A DNA stretch of 64,000 bases from an uncultured Sphingomonadaceae bacterium (GCA_947493955.1 CANLSQ010000001.1:620001-684000), one strand, 5' to 3'. Counted from the stretch's first letter, positions 8,571 to 18,058 are shown. The notes: generated by a model not told the origin, from the letters alone. Program-made: numbers and translations.

Positions 8571-9599
8571 CTATTCGGTTTGATCTGCTTCGACGGTTTG
8601 AACGATACCCAATCCGTCGCCGTTCTTTCCGACAGTGAAGTGGCGGATCAGCTTGCCTTCGATCATGTCAACTTCGGCAATCCGATTCAGTCCGGTTTCG
8701 GCAACATAAAGCCGCTTACCGTCCGGTGAAAAAAGGATAGTGACTTGAGCCGATTCCCGGCTGCCGCCAAGTTTGATGGTGCCCTTCGGCAGCCTTGTGT
8801 CAACATCGAACAGGCCCAGCGCGCCATCGCCGAGATTGGACGTCACAGCGGTTTTACCGTCCGGGCTGATGGCCACGCGGATCGGGAAATTACCGGTTTT
8901 GATTGTGGTAATTTCATCCAGGCTGTCGGCATCAAATACCCGCATCAGATCGCCGCGCCGGTCGGCGACCCAGACGGTTTTTCCATCCGGTGTGATGGCA
9001 ATGCCTTCCGGCTCTGTACCGGCGGGCAAGTCCTTGATCTTGGAACCTTCCACAAGATCAAGGACGCTCACCGTTCCGGACTGCATATTGCTAACAAAGG
9101 CGCGGCTTTTATCCGGTGTTACCACCAGCATATGACTGCCCTTCTGTCCGGTCGAAATTTGGGTAACTTCGCGGGTCTGGCTCTCCCCGGAAGGTGGCGA
9201 TACAATCGTTATACTGTCGCTGCCTTCGGTTGAGGCAACAATCCGCCCGTCATCCAGCCACACAATGCCATGCGGGCTTTTGCCCGGCGTCAACGCTATC
9301 GTTTCAATCTTCCTTTGCGCGGCAACCTCGAAAATATCGATATGTTCCGCGCCATAAGAAACCACAGCTGCCAGTTGCCCATCCGGCGAGATTGCAACTT
9401 CATGAGGATTTTTACCGGTATCACCGCGGGAGATCTCCTGACCGGATGCCAGGTCAATGAAGCTGAGCGTATCTTCGCCCTTATTGCCCACCAGCAACGT
9501 ACCGCTCATTGTTTCACGATCCGCTGCAGAGTTTTCCGCAGAGACGGAGCAGGAAGTGAACAGCGTTGCTGCCATCAAAGCGATTGCAAATTTGTTCAT
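8571..9599 (-). CDS. YncE/cytochrome-d1-like beta-propeller lipoprotein
   Basis: This is a 342-residue lipoprotein; the signal MNKFAIALMAATLFTSC ends in a lipobox cysteine. The start at 9599 was chosen because AGGAG lies eight or nine bases upstream. The mature part carries repeated blade motifs such as VAISPDGQ, ITPDGKTVWVADRRG, VAISPDGKTAVTSNLG and FSPDGKRLYVAE, typical of a seven-bladed YVTN propeller. Such proteins bind partners or ligands in the periplasm and have no assigned enzyme activity. It lies 64 bp upstream of the GMC gene and may share its transcript. Confidence 0.8.
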   Translation of the reverse strand: MNKFAIALMAATLFTSCSVSAENSAADRETMSGTLLVGNKGEDTLSFIDLASGQEISRGDTGKNPHEVAISPDGQLAAVVSYGAEHIDIFEVAAQRKIETIALTPGKSPHGIVWLDDGRIVASTEGSDSITIVSPPSGESQTREVTQISTGQKGSHMLVVTPDKSRAFVSNMQSGTVSVLDLVEGSKIKDLPAGTEPEGIAITPDGKTVWVADRRGDLMRVFDADSLDEITTIKTGNFPIRVAISPDGKTAVTSNLGDGALGLFDVDTRLPKGTIKLGGSRESAQVTILFSPDGKRLYVAETGLNRIAEVDMIEGKLIRHFTVGKNGDGLGIVQTVEADQTE

Positions 9600-9677
9600 T
9601 CTTACCATCTCCTGAAAAAATCCCCGGCAAGGCATTTGGCCGTACCGGGGATGATCTTATCCTAGCCGACCGAGGCC

Positions 9678-10445
9678 CTATTCTGCTTGCGGTGCAGCGG
9701 CGCTAGGGTCTTCGGGAAGACCGCCAAGCTGTGTCACCATTTTTGTATATGCGTCGAGATAGGCGAGGGCCATTACCCGACCAATCTGCGTATCGGTATA
9801 ACCACCGCCTGCTGCGCCAGCAAGAACGCCGCCAAAGAAGCCGCCGCCTCCACCGCCAAATTTCAGATCAGATTTGCGGGAATAGCCTTCGGTAATGCGT
9901 TCCATTTCGGTCGTGCGCACGTTGACCAGCGACAAGGTTACATTTGCCTCTTTCTTATTGACCTTGATGCCACCAAATAGGCCGCCCAATGTCCGCCCAC
10001 CCAATGCACCTGCAATGCCGCCCAGCGCACCACCGCCACCGGAGCGGTTATTGGCAGAAATAATATCTGGCACGATAACATAGTCTGCAGCTTTCACCTG
10101 ACGCTTGCCGATATTGGAACCGCGTTGCAATTCGCCTGAATCCGCTAGGGCTCGCTCAACAGCCCTGCTGGCCAGACCACGACCGCGATCTACCAGACCA
10201 AAACAGCCAGAGCGTGCGACAAAGGTTTTAATTAGTGCTTCCGGTGAACCGAGCTTGTAGCTCACCCACCAACGCTGTTCCGGTTCCACAATGGCAATGG
10301 TCCCGAGCTTTTTGTAACAAACAGGAATTTCAGCAACACCGCGTTCCTGAGCTTTCTGGCCCTTTGACTTGCCTGCAGCCAGCGCCGTACCGCCGGAAAG
10401 CGCCATTGATGAGACAGCTATGGCGGTGATAATTTTCTTCAACAT
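9678..10445 (-). CDS. CsgG/HfaB-like secreted protein
   Basis: This 255-residue protein has a signal peptide (cleavage near ALAA). The region from about 45 to 130 (LGTIAIVEPE, VARSGCFGLVDRGRGL, ERALADSGELQRGS, ADYVIVPDI) matches CsgG-family proteins, outer-membrane secretion or anchoring factors for curli or holdfast. Two glycine-rich insertions (about residues 135-160 and 198-216) are unusual. No lipobox cysteine is seen, unlike classical CsgG. No curli or holdfast genes are nearby, so the exported partner is unknown. Confidence 0.7.
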   Translation of the reverse strand: MLKKIITAIAVSSMALSGGTALAAGKSKGQKAQERGVAEIPVCYKKLGTIAIVEPEQRWWVSYKLGSPEALIKTFVARSGCFGLVDRGRGLASRAVERALADSGELQRGSNIGKRQVKAADYVIVPDIISANNRSGGGGALGGIAGALGGRTLGGLFGGIKVNKKEANVTLSLVNVRTTEMERITEGYSRKSDLKFGGGGGGFFGGVLAGAAGGGYTDTQIGRVMALAYLDAYTKMVTQLGGLPEDPSAAAPQAE

Positions 10446-10757
10446 GATATTCCCTCCGATTTAAAATACTCTGCCCACTGCGCGAAACTGAATCAGTCAA
10501 TTCCCTACCAGTGGCAGATCAATTCGCGACCTCAAGATTTGCATGACGATAAAACTGATCACGGTTCTGAGGTTCTGTAATATGTTGTAACGGTATTAGG
10601 CTCCCCTGATTGTGATCTATAGCACGTTTTAGACATGCTTATTTTCGACTCGTCTGCCAACCAAAAAGATAGGTACAGCCTGTAACTCTTTTCTTTTATA
10701 ATTATGCCGTTAGCATGCAGGTAGAGGTAAACAACCTTGATTCTGGGAGGAATGCGG
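10446..10757. other. Intergenic region between the CsgG-like gene and ferredoxin reductase
   Basis: About 310 bp between divergent genes. No coding ORF or RNA gene was recognised. A TATAAT hexamer at 10697-10702 could be a -10 element for the reductase gene, but no convincing -35 lies upstream. GGGAGG at 10745-10750 is the ribosome-binding site that fixes the downstream start at 10758. Confidence 0.4.
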
Positions 10758-12065
10758 ATGCGGCATATCGCGATCATCGGGTCGGGGCCGGCGGGCTATT
10801 ACTCGGCCGAAGCGGCGCAAAAAAAATATGGTGACGACGTTACCATCGATATCATTGACCGGTTGCCGGTCCCCTTTGGTCTGATTCGAACTGGTGTTGC
10901 TCCGGACCATCAATCGATCAAGGCCGTCTCCCGGCGATACGAGAAAACCGCTCTCGGCGATAACGTTCATTTTGCCGGTAATGTTTCCGTGGGAGAAGAT
11001 GTTAGTATCGAGGAACTACAGAGCTTTTATGACGCGGTAATCCTGGCCACTGGTGCCCCCAATGATCGGCCACTGGAAATTGAGGGCAGTGATTTGACCG
11101 GTGTTATCGGGAGCGCGGCCTTTGTCGGATGGTATAACGGCCATCCTGATTACAGAGACCTTGATCCACCGCTGGATGGCAAGTCTGTGGCTGTGATTGG
11201 GAACGGTAACGTCGCTTTGGATGTGGCGCGCATTCTGGCCAAGACTGAAGCCGAGTTTACCGGTAGCGATATTGTGGGGCATGCGCTTGATCAGTTGAAA
11301 CAAAGCAATGTCGATAAAATTACGCTGCTCGGCAGACGAGGCCCTCATCAAATTGCCATGACCCCGAAAGAATTGGGCGAGCTGGGTCATCTGGAACGCG
11401 CGCGTCCGGTGATTGATACGCTGGATTTTCCTGACGAGGGTGCAGATGCGATGCTCGAGCCCGGTATGCGTAAATCAGTGACCCATTTACGCAGTTTTTT
11501 TGACCGCGCCGGAGAGTTGCGAGACAAGCCGGTCGTTATCGATTTCGACTTTTTTGCCATGCCAGTTGAGATTCAGGGTGATGGCAAAGTCGAAAAACTG
11601 ATTGTGGAGAAAACAGAACTGGATGCTGAACTGCGTTCTAAAGGAACTGGCGAACGCTATGAATTAGAATGTTCCCTCGTGATCAGCTGCATCGGTTATC
11701 GTACGCCGCCAATTGAAGGCGTACCCTACGAACATGGTCGCGGCCGATTTGCCAATGTTGATGGCCGGATATTGCCGGGTCTCTATTGCGTCGGCTGGGC
11801 GCGAAGAGGACCGACCGGGACAATTGGTACAAACAAACCGGATGGATTTGCGATAATCGAGGCGGTAGCCGAAGATATTGGGGCAGGGGACAATAAGGAG
11901 GGACGGAAAGGATTGGATCGGCTGTTCGAACGCCGTGGCGTTGAAGCAGTCACCTTTCGCGACTGGAAGAAAATTGAAGAAGCGGAAGTGGCCAATGCCC
12001 GCAGCGGTGCACCGCGTGAGAAATTCACAGACATTGATGAAATGATTGCGGCGAGGGAAAGCTAG
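10758..12065 (+). CDS. Ferredoxin-NADP(+) reductase of the FprA / adrenodoxin-reductase type
   Basis: This 435-residue flavoenzyme has an N-terminal FAD motif (IAIIGSGPAGYYSAE), the VPFGLIRTGVAPDH segment diagnostic of adrenodoxin-reductase-like FNRs, and a NADP-binding segment (VAVIGNGNVALDVARILA). The C-terminal RRGPTGTIGTNKPDG is also family-typical. It transfers electrons between NADPH and ferredoxin, for example to feed cytochromes P450 or Fe-S assembly. The start at 10758 is seven bases after GGGAGG; the TTG at 10737 and ATG at 10752 fit less well. It converges with the hydrolase gene, overlapping by 4 bp. Confidence 0.93.
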   Translation: MRHIAIIGSGPAGYYSAEAAQKKYGDDVTIDIIDRLPVPFGLIRTGVAPDHQSIKAVSRRYEKTALGDNVHFAGNVSVGEDVSIEELQSFYDAVILATGAPNDRPLEIEGSDLTGVIGSAAFVGWYNGHPDYRDLDPPLDGKSVAVIGNGNVALDVARILAKTEAEFTGSDIVGHALDQLKQSNVDKITLLGRRGPHQIAMTPKELGELGHLERARPVIDTLDFPDEGADAMLEPGMRKSVTHLRSFFDRAGELRDKPVVIDFDFFAMPVEIQGDGKVEKLIVEKTELDAELRSKGTGERYELECSLVISCIGYRTPPIEGVPYEHGRGRFANVDGRILPGLYCVGWARRGPTGTIGTNKPDGFAIIEAVAEDIGAGDNKEGRKGLDRLFERRGVEAVTFRDWKKIEEAEVANARSGAPREKFTDIDEMIAARES

Positions 12066-12952
12066 GCCAGCCAGTCCCGCAAAATTGCGTTGACCTTTTC
12101 AGGCGCTTCCTGCTGCACCCAATGCGATACGCCTGATAGGCGATGTAATTCCAGGTTAGGTACCCATTGTTCGGTACCTTCTGTGCATTTGATGTTGAGC
12201 GCGCTGTCTTCCTCTCCCCAGATCATCAGGGTTGGCGTATCAAGTTGTCTATCCTCCAGATCGACTACGCCTCGATGTCTGACCAATGCGCGGTAGTAAT
12301 TCAACATCGCGGTCAGCGACCCCGGTCGCAAGGCAGCTTTTGCGAAAACATCCAAAACTTTGTCTGAAAAGTTGCTTTGGTCTTGAGCCATATTGGAAAA
12401 TGCCCCCCTAATTGCTTCGCCTTTGCGACGCGAGATCAAAAATTCCGGCAACCACGGAATCTGGAAAAAGAAGATGTACCAGCTGCGCCGAAGCTGTCGC
12501 CAATGGCGGATTTCGCGTCTGCCGACCATTGGGTGTGGTACATTCATGATGATAAGACGGTTTAGGGGGCGGATTTTCTGGATTGCAAAAGCCCATGCAA
12601 CAATCGCACCCCAATCATGTGCGATCAGCGTGACTTCTTCAGCGCCGCTTGCATCGATAAGTGCAGCGACATCGGCACAGAGATGGTCCAGAGCGTAATC
12701 ACGCACGGTCGCTGGTTTGCTCGATCCGCCATAGCCGCGCATATTTGGTGCCCATACTCGGTAGCCTTGTTCGACCAGCAAAGGGATCTGAAAACGCCAG
12801 CTATAATGCAGTTCAGGAAAACCATGCAGGCACAAGGCGAGTCTTTTTCCCTCACCTGACTGTGCGACCTCAAAAGTCTGACCATTGGCCTCGATCCATT
12901 GAATGGTAATCTCGCTGCCGGGGTCCGGATTCCATGATGGCATATCTGTCAT
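12062..12952 (-). CDS. Alpha/beta hydrolase, epoxide-hydrolase type
   Basis: This 296-residue protein has HGFPE at 43-47 (oxyanion region) and the nucleophile elbow AHDWGA with Asp113. An aspartate rather than a serine nucleophile indicates epoxide hydrolase or haloalkane dehalogenase chemistry. The acidic residue lies in WGEEDSALN and the histidine in SGVSHWVQQEAPEKVN. The cap region contains RSWYIFFFQIPWLPE with candidate tyrosines. A soluble epoxide hydrolase is the best reading because of HGFPE and the cap. Its start lies 80 bp from the divergent amidohydrolase gene. Confidence 0.85.
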   Translation of the reverse strand: MTDMPSWNPDPGSEITIQWIEANGQTFEVAQSGEGKRLALCLHGFPELHYSWRFQIPLLVEQGYRVWAPNMRGYGGSSKPATVRDYALDHLCADVAALIDASGAEEVTLIAHDWGAIVAWAFAIQKIRPLNRLIIMNVPHPMVGRREIRHWRQLRRSWYIFFFQIPWLPEFLISRRKGEAIRGAFSNMAQDQSNFSDKVLDVFAKAALRPGSLTAMLNYYRALVRHRGVVDLEDRQLDTPTLMIWGEEDSALNIKCTEGTEQWVPNLELHRLSGVSHWVQQEAPEKVNAILRDWLA

Positions 12953-13031
12953 GGAAAAAGTCTAACAGCAGAAGGCTTTAATCATCCAGTTAAATCTGTT
13001 ACTCCTCAAGAAAATAATCAGGAGAGACTCG

Positions 13032-14774
13032 ATGCATGACCTGGTAATTCGCGGCGGTACAGTGGTTGATGGCACTGGCAGTGCACCTTTTACAGCCGAT
13101 GTTGCCATTGACGGGGATCGTGTCTCCTTGGTGGGTACGGTCACCGCCAAGGGGCGTGAAGAAATTGATGCGACCGGAAAAATTGTCTCGCCGGGCTTTG
13201 TAGATGTGCACACCCACTATGACGGACAAGCCACTTGGGACGATGAAATGGCACCTTCAAGCTGGCATGGTGTGACCACTGTAGTCATGGGTAATTGCGG
13301 CGTCGGTTTTGCTCCCGCCAAGCCTGACAAGCATGAATGGCTAATCGGTCTGATGGAAGGTGTGGAGGATATTCCTGGCACGGCGCTTGCCGAAGGGATG
13401 ACTTGGAATTGGGAAACATTTCCGGAATATATGGATGCGCTGGAGGAACTACCACGTACCATTGATGTTGCTACCCACGTCCCACATGGCGCTATTCGCG
13501 CTTATGTTTTGGGCGATCGGGAAAAGCCGGGTGCGGTTCCCACTGAAGATGACGTGGAGCAGATGTCGAAAATTGTGGAAGACGGTTTGCGAGCAGGTGC
13601 ATTGGGCTTTTCAACCTCCCGCACCGTGCTGCATCGCTCGGTTGATGGGGAGCTGGTTCCTGGAACGACGGCAACCAAGGAAGAGTTAATCGGGATTGGC
13701 CGGGCCATGGGCCGGGTTGGTTATGGTGTCTTCGAGATGGCTTCTGATCTCAACCGGGAATGGGATGAGTTTGGATGGATGGGTGATCTCAGTCGGGAAA
13801 CGGGCTTGCCAGTGACATTTGCAGCACTGCAATCCATAGCCAAGGATCAACCGCTCGAAGAGCAGATCGCCAATATGCGAGCCGAAAATGACAACGGCGC
13901 AAATATTGTCGCGCAAATCGCGTTACGCGGAAATGGCATCATCATGGCTTGGCAGGGTACGGTTCATCCATTTGTTCGTAAACCAAGCTGGGAGTCTATT
14001 GCCGAGCTGCCGTGGGAAGAGAAATATGCTCGGCTAAGTGATCCCGATTTCAGGGCGCAAATGATTTCCGAGGCCAGCCTTCCGGCAGAAAATGTCGATA
14101 TGGCACCTGTTCAGTTTATCGTCACCGATGGCTGGGCGATGCACTATCAGATGGATGATGGTTTCAACTACGAGCCGACCACTGAGGAGAGTATCAACGC
14201 TCGTGCCAATGCTGCGGGTGTGACACCAGCAGAATATGCCTATGATCTACTGATGTCGGATGATGGTAAAGGACTGATATACCTTCCTATTTTGAACTAT
14301 ATTGATGGCAATTTGGATTTTCTTCATCCGTTGCAACATGCCGATGATACAGTGAATAGCCTGTCAGACGGCGGTGCGCATTGTGGTACGATCTGTGACG
14401 CCGCAAGTCCGACTTTCATGCTGGAGTATTGGGTTAAAAACCGAGAGCGCGGTACGATCACGATCGAGAATGCGATCAAGCGGCAATGTCTGGATACGGC
14501 TCGTCTCTATGGGCTGAATGACCGCGGAGTTTTGAAACCGGGATATCTGGCCGACGTCAACGTTATTGACATGGACCGGATCAAACTGGGCAAGCCATGG
14601 CTTGCCTTTGATCTGCCCGCCGGCGGCAAGCGACTGCTGCAAAAGGCTGATGGCTATGACTACACTATCAAGTCCGGACAGGTGACTTTCAGGGGCGGTG
14701 TGGTGACAGACAAGCGCCCGGGCGGCTTGATCCGCGGTCCGCAAAATGCTGAGATGCTGGAAGCTGCAGAATAG
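13032..14774 (+). CDS. Amidohydrolase family 3, N-acyl-D-amino-acid deacylase type
   Basis: This 580-residue protein begins with the amidohydrolase beta-sandwich ([14 protein letters not shown]). The metal-binding HTH motif is in [17 protein letters not shown] (H60, H62), followed by [15 protein letters not shown] with the cysteine (C89) that is a metal ligand in D-aminoacylases. The C-terminus returns to the composite domain ([17 protein letters not shown]). These enzymes deacylate N-acyl-D-amino acids, but long paralogues of this type often act on unknown amides or lactams. GGAGA precedes the ATG. It stops 4 bp from the convergent TetR gene. Confidence 0.85.
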   Translation: MHDLVIRGGTVVDGTGSAPFTADVAIDGDRVSLVGTVTAKGREEIDATGKIVSPGFVDVHTHYDGQATWDDEMAPSSWHGVTTVVMGNCGVGFAPAKPDKHEWLIGLMEGVEDIPGTALAEGMTWNWETFPEYMDALEELPRTIDVATHVPHGAIRAYVLGDREKPGAVPTEDDVEQMSKIVEDGLRAGALGFSTSRTVLHRSVDGELVPGTTATKEELIGIGRAMGRVGYGVFEMASDLNREWDEFGWMGDLSRETGLPVTFAALQSIAKDQPLEEQIANMRAENDNGANIVAQIALRGNGIIMAWQGTVHPFVRKPSWESIAELPWEEKYARLSDPDFRAQMISEASLPAENVDMAPVQFIVTDGWAMHYQMDDGFNYEPTTEESINARANAAGVTPAEYAYDLLMSDDGKGLIYLPILNYIDGNLDFLHPLQHADDTVNSLSDGGAHCGTICDAASPTFMLEYWVKNRERGTITIENAIKRQCLDTARLYGLNDRGVLKPGYLADVNVIDMDRIKLGKPWLAFDLPAGGKRLLQKADGYDYTIKSGQVTFRGGVVTDKRPGGLIRGPQNAEMLEAAE

Positions 14775-14778
14775 AAGG

Positions 14779-15381
14779 CTAGATGCCTGCGCTTCGAGAT
14801 AGGAGTTCAGTGAGCATCGCTTCGAGTGCTCGATGATTTTCGACTGTTGGATTTTGTAGCCATTGGCGCATGGCGCCTTCGACCATGCCATGTGCGATGG
14901 CGGCAAAATGAGTCGTGTCGTGCGGAGTAAAGCCCCCATGATCGATGCCGTTCTGATAAAGTGCTGCGATCTCCTTCCTGATCATTGAGCCGGGAGTCGT
15001 TCCTTTCTCAATGATGTGACCCTGTGCAAGCGACAGAAGGCTGATCTCCTCTCTTTTATCTGAAATGATCACGAACAAGGCGCTGACCATCCGCTTCAAC
15101 CGTTCGGGATACGGCCGATTAACGCGCCACGCCTCACGCATCACGGCAATGAACTCCTGCTCCAATATGTTCGAAATCGCGACCAGTATTGCACTTTTGT
15201 TGGGATAAAAGCGATAAATCGTGCCGACAGCGATATCCGCTGCCTTCGCTATTTCAGAGATCGTTACCTGATCAAAACCCTTGGCTGAAAAAAGCGCGAT
15301 GGCGCTCTCATGTATCGCCTTGAGTTTGGCGTCCGGATTGCGCTGACGTCTGGTTTTTTGCATCAAATGAATATTGTTCAT
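14779..15381 (-). CDS. TetR-family transcriptional regulator
   Basis: This 200-residue protein has an N-terminal helix-turn-helix (ALFSAKGFDQVTISEIAKAADIAVGTIYRFYPNKSAI without gaps to the family pattern, about residues 30-66) and a variable ligand-binding C-terminal domain. It diverges from a small membrane-protein gene, and a perfect 14-bp inverted repeat at 15403-15437 lies between them. The expected action is repression of both genes until a ligand binds. No clear ribosome-binding site was seen for the ATG at 15381 or an internal ATG at 15363. Confidence 0.92.
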   Translation of the reverse strand: MNNIHLMQKTRRQRNPDAKLKAIHESAIALFSAKGFDQVTISEIAKAADIAVGTIYRFYPNKSAILVAISNILEQEFIAVMREAWRVNRPYPERLKRMVSALFVIISDKREEISLLSLAQGHIIEKGTTPGSMIRKEIAALYQNGIDHGGFTPHDTTHFAAIAHGMVEGAMRQWLQNPTVENHRALEAMLTELLSRSAGI

Positions 15382-15402
15382 TAAAGTTGACTTGGCAACA
15401 GA

Positions 15403-15437
15403 AATGATATTAATGAGGATTATTCATTAATATCATT
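15403..15437. promoter_or_regulatory. Perfect palindromic operator, probably for the adjacent TetR protein
   Basis: The arms AATGATATTAATGA (15403-15416) and TCATTAATATCATT (15424-15437) are exact reverse complements separated by 7 bp. The site lies 21 bp upstream of the regulator start and 30 bp upstream of the divergent membrane-protein start. Length, symmetry and location fit a TetR operator overlapping both promoters. Binding is inferred. Confidence 0.75.
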
Positions 15438-15467
15438 AATCCTGAAATTCTATGCTGGAGAAGAGGA

Positions 15468-15857
15468 ATGAGCCGGATAAATATTCTGCAAATCGCCTTT
15501 ATTGCGAACATCTTCATCCTTGTGCCGGTCTGCTGGAACATGTTTTTGGGTAGCGGTGTTGGCGGCGTTTTTGAAGGCAAGGTCGATGAATCTGTCGGTC
15601 TGCGATTGTTAGTTGGCAGTCTGTGGCTGGCAATATTGGCTGGATCGATCGCTGGGCTTTGGGCTCCGCGTTTTTTTGCTCCGATTGTGCTAATCCAGAT
15701 ATTTTACAAGAGCTTTTGGCTGCTAGTTTTTGTTCTACCGCTGCTTATGTCCGGCAGGCCGGGCGACGTGCCTTGGGGAATCTCCATAACATTTATGGCT
15801 ATCGTTTTGATCTACCCAATCCTGTTCTGGTTATCCCGAACGTGGCAGTCTGTTTGA
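15468..15857 (+). CDS. Small four-helix membrane protein, function unknown
   Basis: This 129-residue protein has four strongly hydrophobic segments at about 5-25, 43-65, 70-94 and 100-124, and hardly any loops. A GAAGAGGA ribosome-binding site directly precedes the ATG. No family was recognised. It diverges from a TetR gene across a palindromic operator, so it is probably the regulator's target and could be involved in sensing or transporting a membrane-active compound; that is inference only. A strong terminator follows. Confidence 0.7.
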   Translation: MSRINILQIAFIANIFILVPVCWNMFLGSGVGGVFEGKVDESVGLRLLVGSLWLAILAGSIAGLWAPRFFAPIVLIQIFYKSFWLLVFVLPLLMSGRPGDVPWGISITFMAIVLIYPILFWLSRTWQSV

Positions 15858-15892
15858 CACGGGCGTCCACTCTCAATCAAACAGGGTAACTG

Positions 15893-15925
15893 CGGGACCC
15901 GGATTAACGCCGGGTCCCGTTCTTT
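15893..15925 (+). terminator. Rho-independent terminator, probably bidirectional
   Basis: A perfect 10-bp G+C-rich stem (15893-15902 with 15910-15919) with a 7-nt loop is followed by TTCTTT on the plus side. It lies between convergent genes ending at 15857 and 15931, so it can end the plus-strand transcript and may block read-through from the other side. Confidence 0.85.
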
Positions 15926-15930
15926 ATGGG

Positions 15931-17013
15931 TTAAAACGACTTTTGCCAGCCGACGGTAAGCATCCAGTCGCCCGTCATTTGGGGGCCATTGAGATCCTGA
16001 TAAACCGGAGCACCAACCTCGATACCCAGACGATGACCCGCTAACGGCCCGTGTGTGCCAACGAGATTGATACCGCCGATAAGGTCCACACGCTCGCCGC
16101 CCTGGAAGTCGGGGTTGGCGGTTTGGACGGGTCCCATTATCAAGGGATCAATGCCTTCCACCGGACTGGTGGCTCGACCCTTGATACGGCCAGACAGGCT
16201 GATCCATTGAGCTGGACGGTAGCTGATCCAAGTGGTCAGCTCGTGCACATCACCAAAGCGGTAACCTTGGTCATTTGTGCCAGTACGGATCGTCCCGGAA
16301 TATTGTGAGCCAAGACCAATAGAGCCGTGCCAACTTTTGTAAGTAACGGATGGTTTAAGATCCCATGTGCCCGATCCGATTTGCATCATGTAGGGCACAC
16401 GGACGGTTGGCTCTGCACCCATCGGCGTCAGGATTTGCGCTGTCTTGGTCGTTGAGCCAGTCGGGATGGAAACGGCGGCGCGGACATTCAGCTCCCGCTG
16501 CACATCGCCCTTGCGATCCGATACTCCCAGTATCGGAAAAATACCGCCGAGTGTGATGTCGCCAAATCCCTTTGGATTGGTCGTGAAATTGCCGCGCACA
16601 TTGGGACCGGCACCTCCTGCAAAGGTTATATGCTCCATTTCCTTTTCGACATAACTACCCATGGCGATCAGAGTGACCCAATCGGTTGGTGCGTACATCG
16701 CTCCCACCATGGTCATGTCGGTGCGCATGGAGGTTGGCACAATTCGCAAAGTTGGCGGCTGGCCTGGAGCGCCGAAAAAACGGTTGGGTATAGTGGTTGC
16801 AATATCTTCGGGAGAGATGCTGTCGGTCCCGATCTGGTTGCCGCTCATTTCCATATGCATATGGCGGACGGAGAACATAACCTCGCCTTTCTTGTGAGCA
16901 TGATCGGCCATCACACCTATCGGGGCGTGATCATCGGCCATAACATCATGGGCGAGCGTGGGAGTTGAAAGACAGGCGACGAAAAACGCCCCTGCGCAAC
17001 GCGAGTATTTCAT
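15931..17013 (-). CDS. Outer-membrane transporter-like protein with His/Met-rich N-terminus (phenol MetA-degradation-like barrel)
   Basis: This 360-residue protein has a signal peptide (cleavage after THA-like TLAH region, near residue 22) and a mature N-terminus rich in His, Met and Asp (HDVMADDHAPIGVMADHAH, then RHMHMEMSGN). The rest has beta-barrel features and ends in an aromatic residue (VGWQKSF). This fits the family annotated as transporter or meta-pathway phenol degradation-like protein. With the following DUF2946 gene, common near copper-uptake loci, a metal-related role is plausible. AGGAAAAA precedes the ATG. The metal link is inferred from composition and neighbour. Confidence 0.7.
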   Translation of the reverse strand: MKYSRCAGAFFVACLSTPTLAHDVMADDHAPIGVMADHAHKKGEVMFSVRHMHMEMSGNQIGTDSISPEDIATTIPNRFFGAPGQPPTLRIVPTSMRTDMTMVGAMYAPTDWVTLIAMGSYVEKEMEHITFAGGAGPNVRGNFTTNPKGFGDITLGGIFPILGVSDRKGDVQRELNVRAAVSIPTGSTTKTAQILTPMGAEPTVRVPYMMQIGSGTWDLKPSVTYKSWHGSIGLGSQYSGTIRTGTNDQGYRFGDVHELTTWISYRPAQWISLSGRIKGRATSPVEGIDPLIMGPVQTANPDFQGGERVDLIGGINLVGTHGPLAGHRLGIEVGAPVYQDLNGPQMTGDWMLTVGWQKSF

Positions 17014-17079
17014 AGTTTTTTCCTGTGATTGTCTGATATTTGGCCGCTGAAAAGCTCCAGAAACGGCCGGTAGCTGAGA

Positions 17080-17559
17080 TCAGACGGCGACAGGTGGTCC
17101 GGTTGCTGGCGGAATATTGATCCGGTTGCGGACAGCAAAATGGCGCTGTGCTTCTGGCACATGTGGGACCATGACGTGATCGGTCAGCGTAATAGCAGGG
17201 ACGGCTGAAATCAGGCCGGCGCCTGAGGACGCCGCATAGGTACAGACTGAGTTTCCAGTTTCGGAATTTGGTGTATCGGGTTTTTCCCGGCCGCCATATA
17301 CCATTGCCAGCATCGCATAGTCTGGATGATCGGGCGTTATGGCGAGCTTGTTATTTGCATGGCCGGAACACAGCTCGATGGAAAAACCGTCTGTGGTATA
17401 TTTGGGCATGAAGCCCTGAGGAGCCAGAGCGGAAAGCAGCAGCGCCACCACAGTCAGAGTGACAGTCACCAGATGGCCTCGTAAAGGCTGTCGAGAAGAA
17501 GGATCTGCATTCATCGCTGTGGCGGGTCTATAATCCTGCTTACCATCCATGGCTAGCAA
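17080..17559 (-). CDS. DUF2946-type membrane-anchored protein
   Basis: This protein of up to 159 residues has one hydrophobic segment (about 30-48) followed by LAPQGFMPKY and IELCSGH, the pattern of DUF2946 proteins (a GFMP motif after the helix, then a Cys in a short LC-G motif). Family members often sit beside copper receptors or copper-resistance genes. The start is uncertain: ATGs at 17559, 17550 and 17511 are all in frame and none has a clear ribosome-binding site. It precedes the His/Met-rich outer-membrane gene by 66 bp. Confidence 0.7.
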   Translation of the reverse strand: MLAMDGKQDYRPATAMNADPSSRQPLRGHLVTVTLTVVALLLSALAPQGFMPKYTTDGFSIELCSGHANNKLAITPDHPDYAMLAMVYGGREKPDTPNSETGNSVCTYAASSGAGLISAVPAITLTDHVMVPHVPEAQRHFAVRNRINIPPATGPPVAV

Positions 17560-17571
17560 GGAATGGCGTGA

Positions 17572-18027
17572 TCAAGACAATTTTATCGGGCTTTGTGTTG
17601 CAATCATCTTTGCGGTTCTGTCCGCAATGATCAGGAAGCCGCTTTCTGGGGTTCCGAAGCCAAGGCGATGGCGTTTGAATTTGAAAATCGATGCATCGGA
17701 AACATCGATTTGGCCCCAAGGAACAAAGAAGGGCTTTTGAAATGGCCCGAAAATTTTCCACATGGATACACGCAGGCCCGTCCGGCAAACGTCGAGACGT
17801 AAACATCCCGAGAAATTGACTTTTGCTGACGATATCCCGCCCATAGCGCCAGATTGGGCTCGCATAACGATCAGGCTTTCGTCAGGTCTGTCTGGGAATC
17901 GGTTTTGAAGCTTGTTCCATCCCGACATCCGTCCAAGTAAGGTAACAATAAGCAACCACATAGCCAGAAACATGACCGGGAACAGAGCCAAGATCGTGGT
18001 CTCATCTATCGGGAAACCCCAGACCAC
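17572..18027 (-). CDS. Small membrane-anchored protein, function unknown
   Basis: This 151-residue protein starts with GTG at 18027. One hydrophobic helix (about 10-32) is followed by a soluble domain with FSGCLRLDVCRTGLRVSMW and FFVPWGQIDVS. That layout resembles short bacterial proteins with a PH-like domain facing the cytoplasm, but the family was not recognised with confidence. It follows dnaN by 31 bp and precedes the DUF2946 gene by 12 bp, so it may belong to a leftward transcript with either. Confidence 0.55.
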   Translation of the reverse strand: MVWGFPIDETTILALFPVMFLAMWLLIVTLLGRMSGWNKLQNRFPDRPDESLIVMRAQSGAMGGISSAKVNFSGCLRLDVCRTGLRVSMWKIFGPFQKPFFVPWGQIDVSDASIFKFKRHRLGFGTPESGFLIIADRTAKMIATQSPIKLS

Positions 18028-18058
18028 GAAGAGCTCGGTGTCGGATGAAGCGACTTTA

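Noticed and set aside
10610-10626. Possible CRP-type site (TGTGATCTATAGCAC)
   Set aside because: Only one half matches the consensus and it cannot be tied to a promoter element.
10559-10777. 72-codon frame in the spacer before the ferredoxin reductase
   Set aside because: No ribosome-binding site and no coding character; it overlaps the reductase start.
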